Source of the DNA: Pseudanabaena sp. SR411
Lineage (GTDB): Bacteria; Cyanobacteriota; Cyanobacteriia; Pseudanabaenales; Pseudanabaenaceae
NCBI RefSeq assembly: GCF_002251945.1
Contig: NZ_NDHW01000027.1
Coordinates: forward strand, 1-64,000
Direction of reading: 5' to 3'
DNA length: 64,000 nt
The notes under the pieces were generated by a model. The model saw only the letters and a program-made list of their open reading frames with translations. It ran no database searches and had not been told where the DNA came from. This document shows positions 41,716 through 50,400 of the stretch, piece after piece. The translations under genes were made by a program, and so were the position numbers. The stretch's first letter is position 1; every line of letters starts with the position of its first letter.

Positions 41716-42030
41716 TTATTTGTCAGGATCGGTGCGGGGGCGGATTTGTTCAGCTTCGGGACAATCATCAGAAACAGGGATATCGTTGGATGACATTCCT
41801 GTTTTGGTAAACGAAGATAATCTTTGTGTCACAGCGCCAATACTCTCTAACCTGACCATTTCTTCCCAAGAGCAGACCTCGTCTTCATCCTCAGTCTCGT
41901 AACGAATCGTTACCACGTCACCTTCAATATCCAATATCTTGGCTCTTTCTAGCCAACGTCCCTGATCCCTCAGGTAAATCCAAACATCGCTCTTGGCTTC
42001 ACAAAGTTGATATATTTTGCGATGTAGCAT
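41716..42030 (-). CDS. Conserved cyanobacterial protein, DUF6679-like
   Basis: A 104-residue cytosolic protein I recognise as a conserved cyanobacterial family (DUF6679). It has the typical opening MLHRKIYQLCEAKSDVWIYL, RDQGRWLERAKILDIEGDVV, then TIRYETEDEDEVCSWEEMV with an acidic centre, RLESIGAVTQRLSS, and a variable tail ending SDDCPEAEQ. No catalytic motif is visible and its function is unknown. It stands alone between repeat-rich DNA and the divergent kptA gene. Confidence 0.8.
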   Translation of the reverse strand: MLHRKIYQLCEAKSDVWIYLRDQGRWLERAKILDIEGDVVTIRYETEDEDEVCSWEEMVRLESIGAVTQRLSSFTKTGMSSNDIPVSDDCPEAEQIRPRTDPDK

Positions 42031-42152
42031 TCGCTTATGTCCTCAGGGTTACATAATTTTTAAGGTTAGAGCATACCTCGATAAGGTAAAAAAACTAACC
42101 ATTATCATTGTAAACGACTACACAAGCATTTGAAATTTTTTAAACTTTAGTT

Positions 42153-42701
42153 ATGAATAAAAATTTAGTTAAGCTCAGCAAATTTGTGAGCCTTGTCTTG
42201 CGACATCAACCAGAGGCAATAGGTTTAAAGTTAGACGAAAATGGCTGGGCAGAGGTCGATCGCTTCATTGAACTAGCAAAACAGAATGGCAAAAATATCT
42301 CAATAAGTGTTCTTGAGGAAATAGTTGAGACAAATAATAAAAAACGATTTGCGTTTAATGAGGACAAGTCTAAAATTCGGGCTAATCAAGGACATTCCAT
42401 TGAAGTGAATTTAGATTTACCACCCCAACAACCTCCTGATCAGCTATTTCACGGGACAGCAACGAAATTTATTGAGTCCATTCGTCACCAAGGATTAATC
42501 GCTGGCAACCGACAACATGTGCATATGTCAAGCGATGAAACTACTGCGATCGCTGTTGGACAGAGACATGGCAAGCCAGTGGTTTTAAAAATTAAGGCCT
42601 TGGCAATGCATCAAGATGGATTTGTATTTTTTTGCTCAGAAAATTCAGTATGGTTAACAGGGTTTGTTCTGCCACAATATCTGGAATTTCCCATTGAATA
42701 A
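42153..42701 (+). CDS. kptA: RNA 2'-phosphotransferase (Tpt1/KptA)
   Basis: A 182-residue KptA/Tpt1 enzyme, which transfers an RNA 2'-phosphate to NAD+ to give ADP-ribose 1'',2''-cyclic phosphate. In fungi it completes tRNA splicing; its bacterial substrate is unsettled. The catalytic Arg-His-Arg-Arg set is recognisable: LVLRHQPEAIGL (R17, H18), KIRANQGHS (Arg near 76) and AVGQRHGKPVVLK (Arg near 138), with HVHMSSDETTA between. Length matches the family. It stands alone and is divergent from the DUF6679-like gene. The hairpin over its stop codon may terminate transcription between the convergent kptA and VWA-OmpA genes. Confidence 0.93.
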   Translation: MNKNLVKLSKFVSLVLRHQPEAIGLKLDENGWAEVDRFIELAKQNGKNISISVLEEIVETNNKKRFAFNEDKSKIRANQGHSIEVNLDLPPQQPPDQLFHGTATKFIESIRHQGLIAGNRQHVHMSSDETTAIAVGQRHGKPVVLKIKALAMHQDGFVFFCSENSVWLTGFVLPQYLEFPIE

Positions 42702-42731
42702 TTAGTGGCGTACCATTAATTATTCAATGGG
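42690..42731. terminator. Hairpin spanning the kptA stop, between convergent genes
   Basis: CCCATTGAATAATTA at 42690 pairs with TAATTATTCAATGGG ending at 42731, with one mismatch further in. The TAA stop of kptA is in the stem. It lies seven bases before the stop of the convergent VWA gene and can act as a bidirectional terminator. Confidence 0.6.
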
Positions 42732-42737
42732 CTGATC

Positions 42738-44957
42738 TTAGCGCTGCTCTTTGAACTGAATAACCACACGACGATTAAAAGCTTGATCGGTTGCCGTAAT
42801 ATCTTTACGCAAGGGTTGCAACCAAGATAACGCCTCAAAAGTAACTTTGTAGTTACCATCCAAACCGCGATCGCGCAGTAAGTTCACGACTTCATTGGCT
42901 CTTGCTTGTGAGAGGTCAAGATTATAGTCGTAATCACCCATTTTGTCGGCATGACCACTAACTTGGATGATTCCGCGTTTTCCTTGGATTTTTGTCCAGA
43001 AATTATCAATTTTAGCTTCTTCACTAGACATAAGTTGCGACTCATCAGAGGAGAAGAAAACTACTACTTCTACGTCTGGATTCGTAATAGGCAAAATTGA
43101 ACTATTAATACTGCGATCACCAGTCTTATTTTGGGTTATAGAACCTGGATCGTTTTTAAGTTCATTTTTTGGGATATTTTTTGAATTATTTAAATCACCA
43201 GAACTAGCATTCTTAGGAGAATTATCTATAGTAGTTTTCTCAGAATTATTGCTAGAACTGTCTCCAGTTATTTTTTTAGGACTATCTCCTACTACCTTGC
43301 CCGAATTATTGAGAGAATTATTTGCATTATTTCCAATATTGTTACTAGATGATTTGTCTAGTGGTTTGTCGGAATTATTACTAGATAGCTTGTCAGGCTT
43401 ACCATTGAGCTTTGCTGGATTGGTCGCTTTACTAGAGTTCGGAGTACTATATTTGGGAGCGCTAGTTAGCAAATTATTGTTGGTTTTATTCGTGAAATCT
43501 GGCTTTGGCTCAAGTACTGATTCCTTAATCACCTTTGGTACAGCTAGATTTTGCAATTTATTTTCATCCGATCGCTTAATCAAAATGCCAAAGGCGATCA
43601 CTGTCCCAATAAAAGCTGCACCAATCAACAAAGCTGCCAATATCTTCCATAGGCTATTTGGTGCAGCGATCTGATTATTTACAATTTCCTGCTCTTGATC
43701 CACGAGCACCGCAGCTTGATTACTTTCCTGAGCTTTAATCTCAAAATCGAAAAGCTGTTTCTTCACAAAAGGAGCGATCGCCATGGCAGTTCCGACAATT
43801 ACAGCTTGACGAATGCGTTGATTGCCCACTTCTAGCTCAAACCATTGGGAATCATCGCGCATTACAAAATCAACTTTGGCAGGCAAACCTTTAGGATAGG
43901 ATTTGACACAATTTCCTTGATCGTCATAAATTGAGCCACTATCAGCAATAACTTGGTTTTCATTGACCACTTCTGCAAAAATTTGCGAGAGACTGGTCAT
44001 TTCACTAGCAATTTTATAATCCCAAATATCAATATCTATACCAGTATCAAAGTCATCTAACTCTTGCAACTGATAGCGATCAATATCATTCCCAATCCCA
44101 ATCAAGATCAACTTTAAATAGTTTCTTTTCCCAACTGCAATTTCTAACGCTAGTTCCTTGGTATAGTTCTTGACCTGTTCTAAATCATCAATCCTGCCAT
44201 CGGTCAAGAATACATAAAGCCCCTGCTGAGCTTGCCTATATTGATTGACGAAATAGGCGATCGCAGGTAATAGCTTTGTGGTCTTACCCAGCTTAAAAGT
44301 TGAGGGCCCCGCGATCGCTAATTGCTGACAACTCGCATGATCAAACTCGCCTAATACTTGAATCTCATCACCTTCACCACAACCCCAATAGATGAGCGAA
44401 GTCTTCCCAGTTCCATCCAAACTACCCGCCAAATAAGCCGTAAAATCTTGAACCAATGGCTGCAAGATATTTTCTGTATAGTTAATCTCATAGCCACGTT
44501 CTTGAATCTCCGCAAACGCGCCACGCTCAATCTTGCGAATTGGTTCTCCATCCTCTAAATAAGCTCGCAATCGCCCCTGCTTAATATAGTCAGTTAATAA
44601 TTCAGGATCGACACGCGCTTCTACCTTACGCCCATAAGCGCGTTTCATTGAGGCGCTAGCATCTAGAGCCAGCCCAGTTCGCCAACCTTCAGCAAATTTC
44701 CCCTGCGGCTCCATGGCGATCGAGAATTCCACTCGACATTCAGCCGACTCAGAAGTTGTCTCTGGGATATGTCGCCAAACATTTACCTCACCAAACTCGG
44801 CAGCTACCAAATTAGCTGGCATTTGCCAGTTTTTTGATTCAGATCTTAATTCGTTCCTTCCTTTATTCTCGATTTTACTATTATCGATTTTACTTTTTAT
44901 TTCACCATTGTCTGCACGTTCTAATTCAATAGGCTCGGAATTATTTTCATGTAGCAT
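42738..44957 (-). CDS. VWA-domain protein with TM segment, Asn-rich linker and OmpA-like C-terminus
   Basis: A 739-residue protein. Residues about 50-330 form a von Willebrand A domain with MIDAS motif DASAS (ALDASASMKRAYGRKVEARV), a Thr-Asp pair at LTDGRIDD and a distal IDIDIWDYK. A transmembrane helix is at about 438-460 (LWKILAALLIGAAFIGTVIA). Residues 480-620 are a low-complexity Asn/Ser/Lys linker. Residues 625-739 are an OmpA-like peptidoglycan-binding domain (VVVFFSSDESQLMSSEEAKI, VSGHADKMGDYDYNLDLSQA, RANEVVNLLRDRGL, FNRRVVIQF). Thus a cytosolic metal-dependent adhesion domain is linked through the membrane to the cell wall. The VWA part is a paralogue of the next gene (45228). Partner unknown. 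Confidence 0.88.
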   Translation of the reverse strand: MLHENNSEPIELERADNGEIKSKIDNSKIENKGRNELRSESKNWQMPANLVAAEFGEVNVWRHIPETTSESAECRVEFSIAMEPQGKFAEGWRTGLALDASASMKRAYGRKVEARVDPELLTDYIKQGRLRAYLEDGEPIRKIERGAFAEIQERGYEINYTENILQPLVQDFTAYLAGSLDGTGKTSLIYWGCGEGDEIQVLGEFDHASCQQLAIAGPSTFKLGKTTKLLPAIAYFVNQYRQAQQGLYVFLTDGRIDDLEQVKNYTKELALEIAVGKRNYLKLILIGIGNDIDRYQLQELDDFDTGIDIDIWDYKIASEMTSLSQIFAEVVNENQVIADSGSIYDDQGNCVKSYPKGLPAKVDFVMRDDSQWFELEVGNQRIRQAVIVGTAMAIAPFVKKQLFDFEIKAQESNQAAVLVDQEQEIVNNQIAAPNSLWKILAALLIGAAFIGTVIAFGILIKRSDENKLQNLAVPKVIKESVLEPKPDFTNKTNNNLLTSAPKYSTPNSSKATNPAKLNGKPDKLSSNNSDKPLDKSSSNNIGNNANNSLNNSGKVVGDSPKKITGDSSSNNSEKTTIDNSPKNASSGDLNNSKNIPKNELKNDPGSITQNKTGDRSINSSILPITNPDVEVVVFFSSDESQLMSSEEAKIDNFWTKIQGKRGIIQVSGHADKMGDYDYNLDLSQARANEVVNLLRDRGLDGNYKVTFEALSWLQPLRKDITATDQAFNRRVVIQFKEQR

Positions 44958-45030
44958 GGCATTCTATTTCTCTTGCTTTTATTTTTAATTATCTAGATAA
45001 CCCTAGCCTCCTCTTACAAAGGAGTTACCA

Positions 45031-45180
45031 TGTACACACAAAGCTTGCTATCTACGTTTCAAGGTTTAGATCCCCCAATCCCCCTTATAAAGGGGGGAGA
45101 ATTTTCTTCTTCCCCCTTTATAAGGAGGATTGAGGGGGATCTTTGGTAGCTCACGATATCGTGGATAATTTGTGTGTACA
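45031..45180. mobile_element. 150-bp MITE-like element with 12-bp terminal inverted repeats
   Basis: TGTACACACAAA (45031-45042) and its exact complement (45169-45180) enclose a palindromic core at 45068-45142 (AGATCCCCCAATCCCCC ... GATTGAGGGGGATCT) of the same family as the repeat within the RqcH-like gene. There is no coding potential. Target duplication is not clear. Confidence 0.7.
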
Positions 45181-45227
45181 AGTTTTCTGGTCTTCCCCCT
45201 TTGCCAGGGGGAATTAAAGGTGGTAAT

Positions 45228-46235
45228 TCATACAAAATCGACAACATCTTTCCATTGTTCAGATTCTGTAATCAGAGGAGCCTCTAACTCTGGAGGCAGC
45301 GCTTCCGTAATGTCTTGCGTCACATTTCCACCCGAAAACTCTAGGGTAAAGGCTGTAGAACCCGCAGGTAGCTTGAAACGCATCAACGCAGGTACACCAA
45401 AGTTATATTCTTCGCAAACTACTCCTGCCTGATTCAGAATTCTGCCATAATGCGTGACTATCGTTTCCGCAGATACAAATTCTTTGAAAATCTGTTCCAA
45501 AATCTGAATATCGTCTGCAACTTGATAGTCCCATAGGTCAATTTCCCGACCTGCGGCATCTTTGACAAAGCTACCTTCAAACATATTATCTAGTTCTTCT
45601 AGTTGCTTTTCATCAATCTCTTTGCCAACACCAATCAACAAAAGTTTGATAAATGGTTTAGTTTGATCAGCAATCTCTAGTGCGTATTTAAAGCAGTATT
45701 CTTTTACATCTTCAAGATCTTCGATAATGCCATCGGTGATAATTAGACAGATCGCCGCAGGTTGCTTTACCCCGATCGCAGGTGCATCTTTATATTTGTT
45801 AATGAAATATCGTAAAGGCGGTAATAGTTTCGTTCCTGTTCCCCAAGGAATTTTTGGCCCTTTGATCGCAATTTGCTCGATCTCTTCACCACCAAAGCTG
45901 CCCAGATCTTCGATCAGTTCACCTGCTGCACCACAAGCCCAGTTGATCAAGTCAACTTTGCCCGTCGCGGCAAAGTTGGCGAGATACTTGACCATCACCC
46001 TTGCTACTGGCTCAACGACGTTTTGTGTAACAGCCGCACTAGCAAAAAAGCTACTGACAACACCACTGATGCCATACATTTTTTTCATCGAGGCAGAACC
46101 ATCTAAGGCTAAGCCAACTCTTGCGCCTTCAATGTCTGGAACCATCAGAATAGTTGCAACGATGTCAATATCTCCGTTGTTTTGGGGATAAACATTGACT
46201 TCACCAAAGGGTTGAACGACACTTTTTAACTGCAT
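45228..46235 (-). CDS. VWA-domain protein (MIDAS type)
   Basis: A 335-residue soluble protein that is almost entirely a von Willebrand A domain: FGEVNVYPQNNGDIDIVATI, the MIDAS motif DGSAS in VGLALDGSASMKKMYG, GTGTKLLPPLRYFINKYKD, the second MIDAS segment LIITDGIIEDLEDVKEY and IDLWDYQVADDIQILEQIFK. It matches the VWA part of the 42738 protein along its length, including the WDYKIA/WDYQVA segment, so the two arose by duplication; this copy lacks the membrane and OmpA parts. It resembles TerY-like VWA proteins, but no other tellurite-type genes are nearby. A partner or chaperone role is likely but unspecified. Confidence 0.88.
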   Translation of the reverse strand: MQLKSVVQPFGEVNVYPQNNGDIDIVATILMVPDIEGARVGLALDGSASMKKMYGISGVVSSFFASAAVTQNVVEPVARVMVKYLANFAATGKVDLINWACGAAGELIEDLGSFGGEEIEQIAIKGPKIPWGTGTKLLPPLRYFINKYKDAPAIGVKQPAAICLIITDGIIEDLEDVKEYCFKYALEIADQTKPFIKLLLIGVGKEIDEKQLEELDNMFEGSFVKDAAGREIDLWDYQVADDIQILEQIFKEFVSAETIVTHYGRILNQAGVVCEEYNFGVPALMRFKLPAGSTAFTLEFSGGNVTQDITEALPPELEAPLITESEQWKDVVDFV

Positions 46236-46365
46236 ACTCGGACTCTCTGATATTTCACATCAAAATAGTAACGTATATGGCTTTAACTAGTGGCAATTTC
46301 GCTAAAAACCAAAAGTATTATATACCTCACATTAAATTCATTATTTAGCCGCTATATAGCAATCC

Positions 46366-46418
46366 TAAATGGTTTGAGAGAGTGCGCCCCTTCGGGGCGC
46401 ACTCTCTCAAACCATTTA
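46366..46418. repeat. 25-bp perfect hairpin after the GNAT gene
   Basis: TAAATGGTTTGAGAGAGTGC followed by GCCCC (46366-46390) pairs perfectly with 46394-46418 around TTC, giving a CCTTCGG-type cap. It touches the GNAT stop codon at 46419 and probably terminates the minus-strand tautomerase-GNAT transcript. It shares outer sequence with the hairpin at 10795. Confidence 0.75.
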
Positions 46419-46877
46419 TCATGTGTGAATATGCTTGACCATTAAGTGACGCTGCTCTCGGCGAAATCCTAGTTTAGTATAGAGAGCTTCGGCTGGCTCA
46501 TTCCAGTGATCGACAACTAGAGACAGCGATCGCATTCCTTGGCTTCTTAAGTAATTTTCAATCACCACAAATGCTTGCTTACCAAGCCCTTTACCACGAT
46601 AGTCTTCACGGATATATAGCTCATCGACTAGTCCACAGCGTCCATGATATTCCATACTAAAAAAGCTAGTTAGCGCCACATAGCCAATCGGACGATCTCG
46701 ATCGCACATCAACCAAATCACGCCAAATTGTTCATCACTAAGCAGCGCAATAAATGCTTTGATAACGCCATCATCAAACGTTATCTTCTCAAACTGATAG
46801 AACTCCTGCACAAGTTCCATTAATGGATCGATATCAATAAATTGTGCTAAGCGAAAATTGAGGTCAAGTTGGCTCAT
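46419..46877 (-). CDS. GNAT-family N-acetyltransferase
   Basis: A 152-residue GNAT protein that transfers an acetyl group from acetyl-CoA to an amine. The pyrophosphate-binding motif A is DELYIREDYRGKGLGKQAFV, followed by LSLVVDHWNEPAEALYTKLG and FRREQRHLMVK (motif B). Length equals the family norm. The substrate cannot be told from sequence. It begins three bases after the tautomerase stop (46881) and is surely cotranscribed with it; the hairpin at 46366-46418 closes the unit. Confidence 0.9.
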   Translation of the reverse strand: MSQLDLNFRLAQFIDIDPLMELVQEFYQFEKITFDDGVIKAFIALLSDEQFGVIWLMCDRDRPIGYVALTSFFSMEYHGRCGLVDELYIREDYRGKGLGKQAFVVIENYLRSQGMRSLSLVVDHWNEPAEALYTKLGFRREQRHLMVKHIHT

Positions 46878-46880
46878 ATC

Positions 46881-47270
46881 CTATACATTCACCTTGTAGT
46901 TTAAATTTAATTCATCACCAGCCACTCCACGTATTCCCCAATTATGGCTTGGAGTCTCGATCAAAATAATTTCAATATCTAATGGAGAAATATCTAATTT
47001 TTCCTTTAGTCGCTCAAATAATAACCGATAGAGACTTTTCTTTGCTTCTACAGTACGTCCTGCAAACAACAGGATCTCGATAATGATATATTTTTCAGAG
47101 CGATCGCTTGGATATTCAAAGTCTTCAACTTGCAATGGAAAGAATCTCTGAAACTTCTTTTCAGGTGGATAGTTGAGAGCCTCAACAACGCAAGCATGAA
47201 TAATAGTCGATAGAACTTCACGATTTTGCTGAATGAAATCAGCATTTCCATAGATTTTAGTTTGTGGCAT
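46881..47270 (-). CDS. Tautomerase-superfamily protein
   Basis: A 129-residue protein with start at ATG 47270 (MPQTKIYGNADFIQQNREVL). This start rather than the upstream ATG 47315 is chosen because tautomerases need an N-terminal proline as catalytic base after Met removal, and Pro2 is present only here. The family features ALNYPPEKKFQRFFPLQVED, KYIIIEILLFAGRTVEAKKS, LYRLLFERLKEKLDISPLDI and ETPSHNWGIRGVAGDE support a 4-oxalocrotonate-tautomerase-like double-length protein. Substrate is unknown. The gene precedes the GNAT gene with a three-base gap in one operon. Confidence 0.88.
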   Translation of the reverse strand: MPQTKIYGNADFIQQNREVLSTIIHACVVEALNYPPEKKFQRFFPLQVEDFEYPSDRSEKYIIIEILLFAGRTVEAKKSLYRLLFERLKEKLDISPLDIEIILIETPSHNWGIRGVAGDELNLNYKVNV

Positions 47271-47382
47271 GTTATTTTGATTTGGGTAAAAAGTAGCTAA
47301 AGAAGTAAAGCCCACATAACGGGTATATTATACGAAAACTAGCCCTCTGTGCTTTATAGCTGTCGCCTTCTTGTTAGGACAT

Positions 47383-47437
47383 AAAACCCAAATAGTGTGA
47401 GGCGGCGCGAAGCGCCGCCTCACACTATTTGGGTTTT
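47383..47437. repeat. 26-bp perfect hairpin with GAA loop
   Basis: AAAACCCAAATAGTGTGAGG followed by CGGCGC (47383-47408) pairs perfectly with 47412-47437 around GAA. Further out, AGGACA and TGTCCT also pair. It shares its inner 18-bp stem with 41593-41631. It lies 40 bp downstream of the large hybrid kinase gene stop (minus strand) and may be its terminator. Confidence 0.8.
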
Positions 47438-47476
47438 GATTTGTCCTGATATAGGCGGCTATAGCTATACTGTCAT

Positions 47477-50400
47477 TTATTTTTGGCTCGAAACTACGCG
47501 CATAATTTCTTCGATATTAATCGGTTTACTGACGTAATCATCCATCCCTGCATCGATACAGGCTTGGCGATCTTCGGGCATCACACCCGCAGTCATCGCT
47601 ACAATCCTTACTTGGCTCATTAATTCAGTACGAATAATTTTGGTGGCTGTTAATCCATCCATTTCTGGCATTTGCAAATCCATTAAGATCAAATCATAGG
47701 TATGATTTTTTACAGCTTGTAATGCTTCTAATCCATTGTTAGCAATATCAGCGACTTCATAACCAAGTCTTTTGAGCAGTGAGCGAGCAACCATTTGATT
47801 AACCTGATTATCTTCTACTAATAGAATTCTCAAAGGTGATTTTTCAGTAAATTGTTTATTGATCGCCGTTTTCTTGATAGAAGATTCTAGAGGCTGTCTA
47901 ATTTTTTCACTAGTTGAGACTTCGATCGCAAAGTGAAAGGTTGCTCCTTGGGTATCTAGCGACGGTTGCCAGTCTGTGAGAGGATTGCCCCCAACTTGAC
48001 CAAAGCTTTCTACCCAAATTGTGCCATTCATTAACTCGACGAGGCGTTTGCTGATCGCTAGTCCTAGTCCAGTACCACCATATTTCCGACTAACGGAAGC
48101 ATCGGCTTGGGTGAAGGGTTGAAATAAGTGATTAATGCGATTGCCTTTGATACCAATACCTGTATCTGCGATCGTAAACTTGATCTGATACTTTGCCCTC
48201 TCCTCTAGCCCCTCTCCCAGAAGAAGAGGGCAATCAAGGGATTTTTTCTCGTCTCCCTCTGGAATCAAGTACTTGCCACTGACTGCAATCGATATTTGCC
48301 CCTGTTGGGTAAATTTCACTGCATTGCCAACGAGATTTAGTAAGATTTGGCGCAGACGAGCATAATCGCTGATCACGGTGGTGGGGACTTCAGGGGCGAT
48401 CGCATATTGGAGCGTAATTTGTTTATCATCTGCTTGGCTTTCCAGCAACTTACAAACTCCAATCACAACGTCTTCCAATGCAAATTCCCATTCTTCGATG
48501 GCTAATTTTCCTGACTCAATTTTAGAGAAGTCCAGAATATCGTTGATAACGGTTAAAAGGGCTTCACCACTATCTTTAATCGTTTTCACAAAATCTGCTT
48601 GTTCTTCCGTCAGTTCAGTAGTTTCCAGAAGTTGTGTCATCCCAATCACACCATTCATCGGTGTGCGGATTTCATGACTCATATTTGCTAAGAATTCACT
48701 CTTGGCTTTGGTGTCAGATTCGGCTTTTTCCTTAGCATTAGCTAGTTCTGTTTCAAATTGTTTGCGCTCAGTAATATCCAAGTTTGTCCCAAACAGCCGC
48801 ACGACTTGCCCTTGATCGTTAATTTCTACTTCAGCACGTCCTTCATGATAACGAATAGATCCATCGGGTCTAATGATCCGATAGTCGATGACGTAGGGAG
48901 TTCCATCCGCGATCGCTTGTTCTATATATTGCTGTAAGATAAACCGATCATCAGCATAAATTAGCTGAAGATAGTCTGCATAGGTGGGTTCTGGCTGTTT
49001 AGAATCAAGCCCAAACATATGGAAAAGTTCTTTTGACCAAGTAATTTTCTGGCTTTGAATATCAAACTCCCAATTGCCAATATGGGCAATCCCTTGAGCC
49101 TCAACCAAGGCGGCTTCACTTTTTTGTAATAGTTCTTCGGCTTGTTTGCGTGCAGTAACATCTAAGATCACTCCATGCCAAGCAATATCTCCATTTTTTT
49201 GTACGACTGGGCGCGAATTTGCCTGCAACCATTTCAGTTTGCCAGATGGTGTGATAATTCGCCATTCATGATGAAACGGTTGCAAATTCTTCTTGCTATA
49301 GGAGGAAGCTTTGTAGTAACCATCAAGATCTTGGGGATGGATCTGATCGAGGTAAACGGATGCATCGTTAAGTATTAGCTCAGTCTTGATTTCATGAATT
49401 TCCTCAAATATCGCACTCATATATTCAAACTTAATTGAATTATCGGCACGGGTGATCAGGATATATATTGCTCCTGGTGAAGATGCCGCAATTTCTCTAA
49501 ATCGAGATTCACTGGCTTGGAGGGCAATTTCTGCTTGTTTGCGATCACTAATATCGATGACAACTCCATGACATACAGGTTCGCCAGTCTCAAGCCGTTG
49601 TATTCGTGCTTTTGCATTGAGCCATTTAGTTTTGCCAGAGGGAGTAATAATACGCCATTCATGCTGAAATGGCTGTAAGGTTTCGGTGGAATAGGCTGCA
49701 GCTTGTTGATATTCAGCAACATCGTCGGGATGGGTTTGATTTGCGATCAAGTCTCCATTTGCAAGCATGTCGGCAATTGGCAGTTCATGAATTTCTTCAG
49801 CGGCTGGACTGAGATATTTAAATTCTACTGTTCTGTCAGCATTGATACTAAGTGTAAATATAATGGCTGGGGAAGCGGCAGCAATTTCCTGAAATGTAGC
49901 TTCACTCTGTTGTAGAGCAATTGCGGCTTGTTTGCGATCGCTTATATCAATCACCACTCCATACCAAGCAATATCACCGTTGTCTCGCAGTTTAGGGCGA
50001 GAGCTTCCCTTTACCCATTTAATTATTCCTGATGGATTGACGATTCGCCACTCATGACAGAATGGCTGTAATGTTTCTAGACTTTGCTGCATGGCAGCAT
50101 GATAGCCAGCAACATCATCTGGGTGAATACGATTCAGGAGGATTGAAGCATCGGCTAGGACTTCTTCCACCGTTAGCTCATGAATTACTTCGATCGCCCG
50201 ACTCATATGTTCAAAGTAAGTAGAGCCATCAGGTCGCATGACGATGATATAGATATTGGCAGGTGAGGATTCAGAAATTTCGAGGAAACGGGTTTCACTT
50301 TGCTTTAAGGCAATTTCAGCTTGTTTGCGATCGCTAATATCGGTAATCGTGCCAACTAACTTAATCACCTTTCCCTGTTCATCACAGACTGCCTCGCCTC

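Noticed and set aside
42967..43674. 235-codon plus-strand frame over the VWA-OmpA gene
   Set aside because: It is the antisense of the Asn/Ser-rich linker, whose codon bias leaves the opposite strand open.
45228..46235. Part of a tellurite-resistance (Ter) operon
   Set aside because: Only the VWA type resembles TerY; no TerB, TerC, TerD or phosphatase/kinase partners occur in the window.
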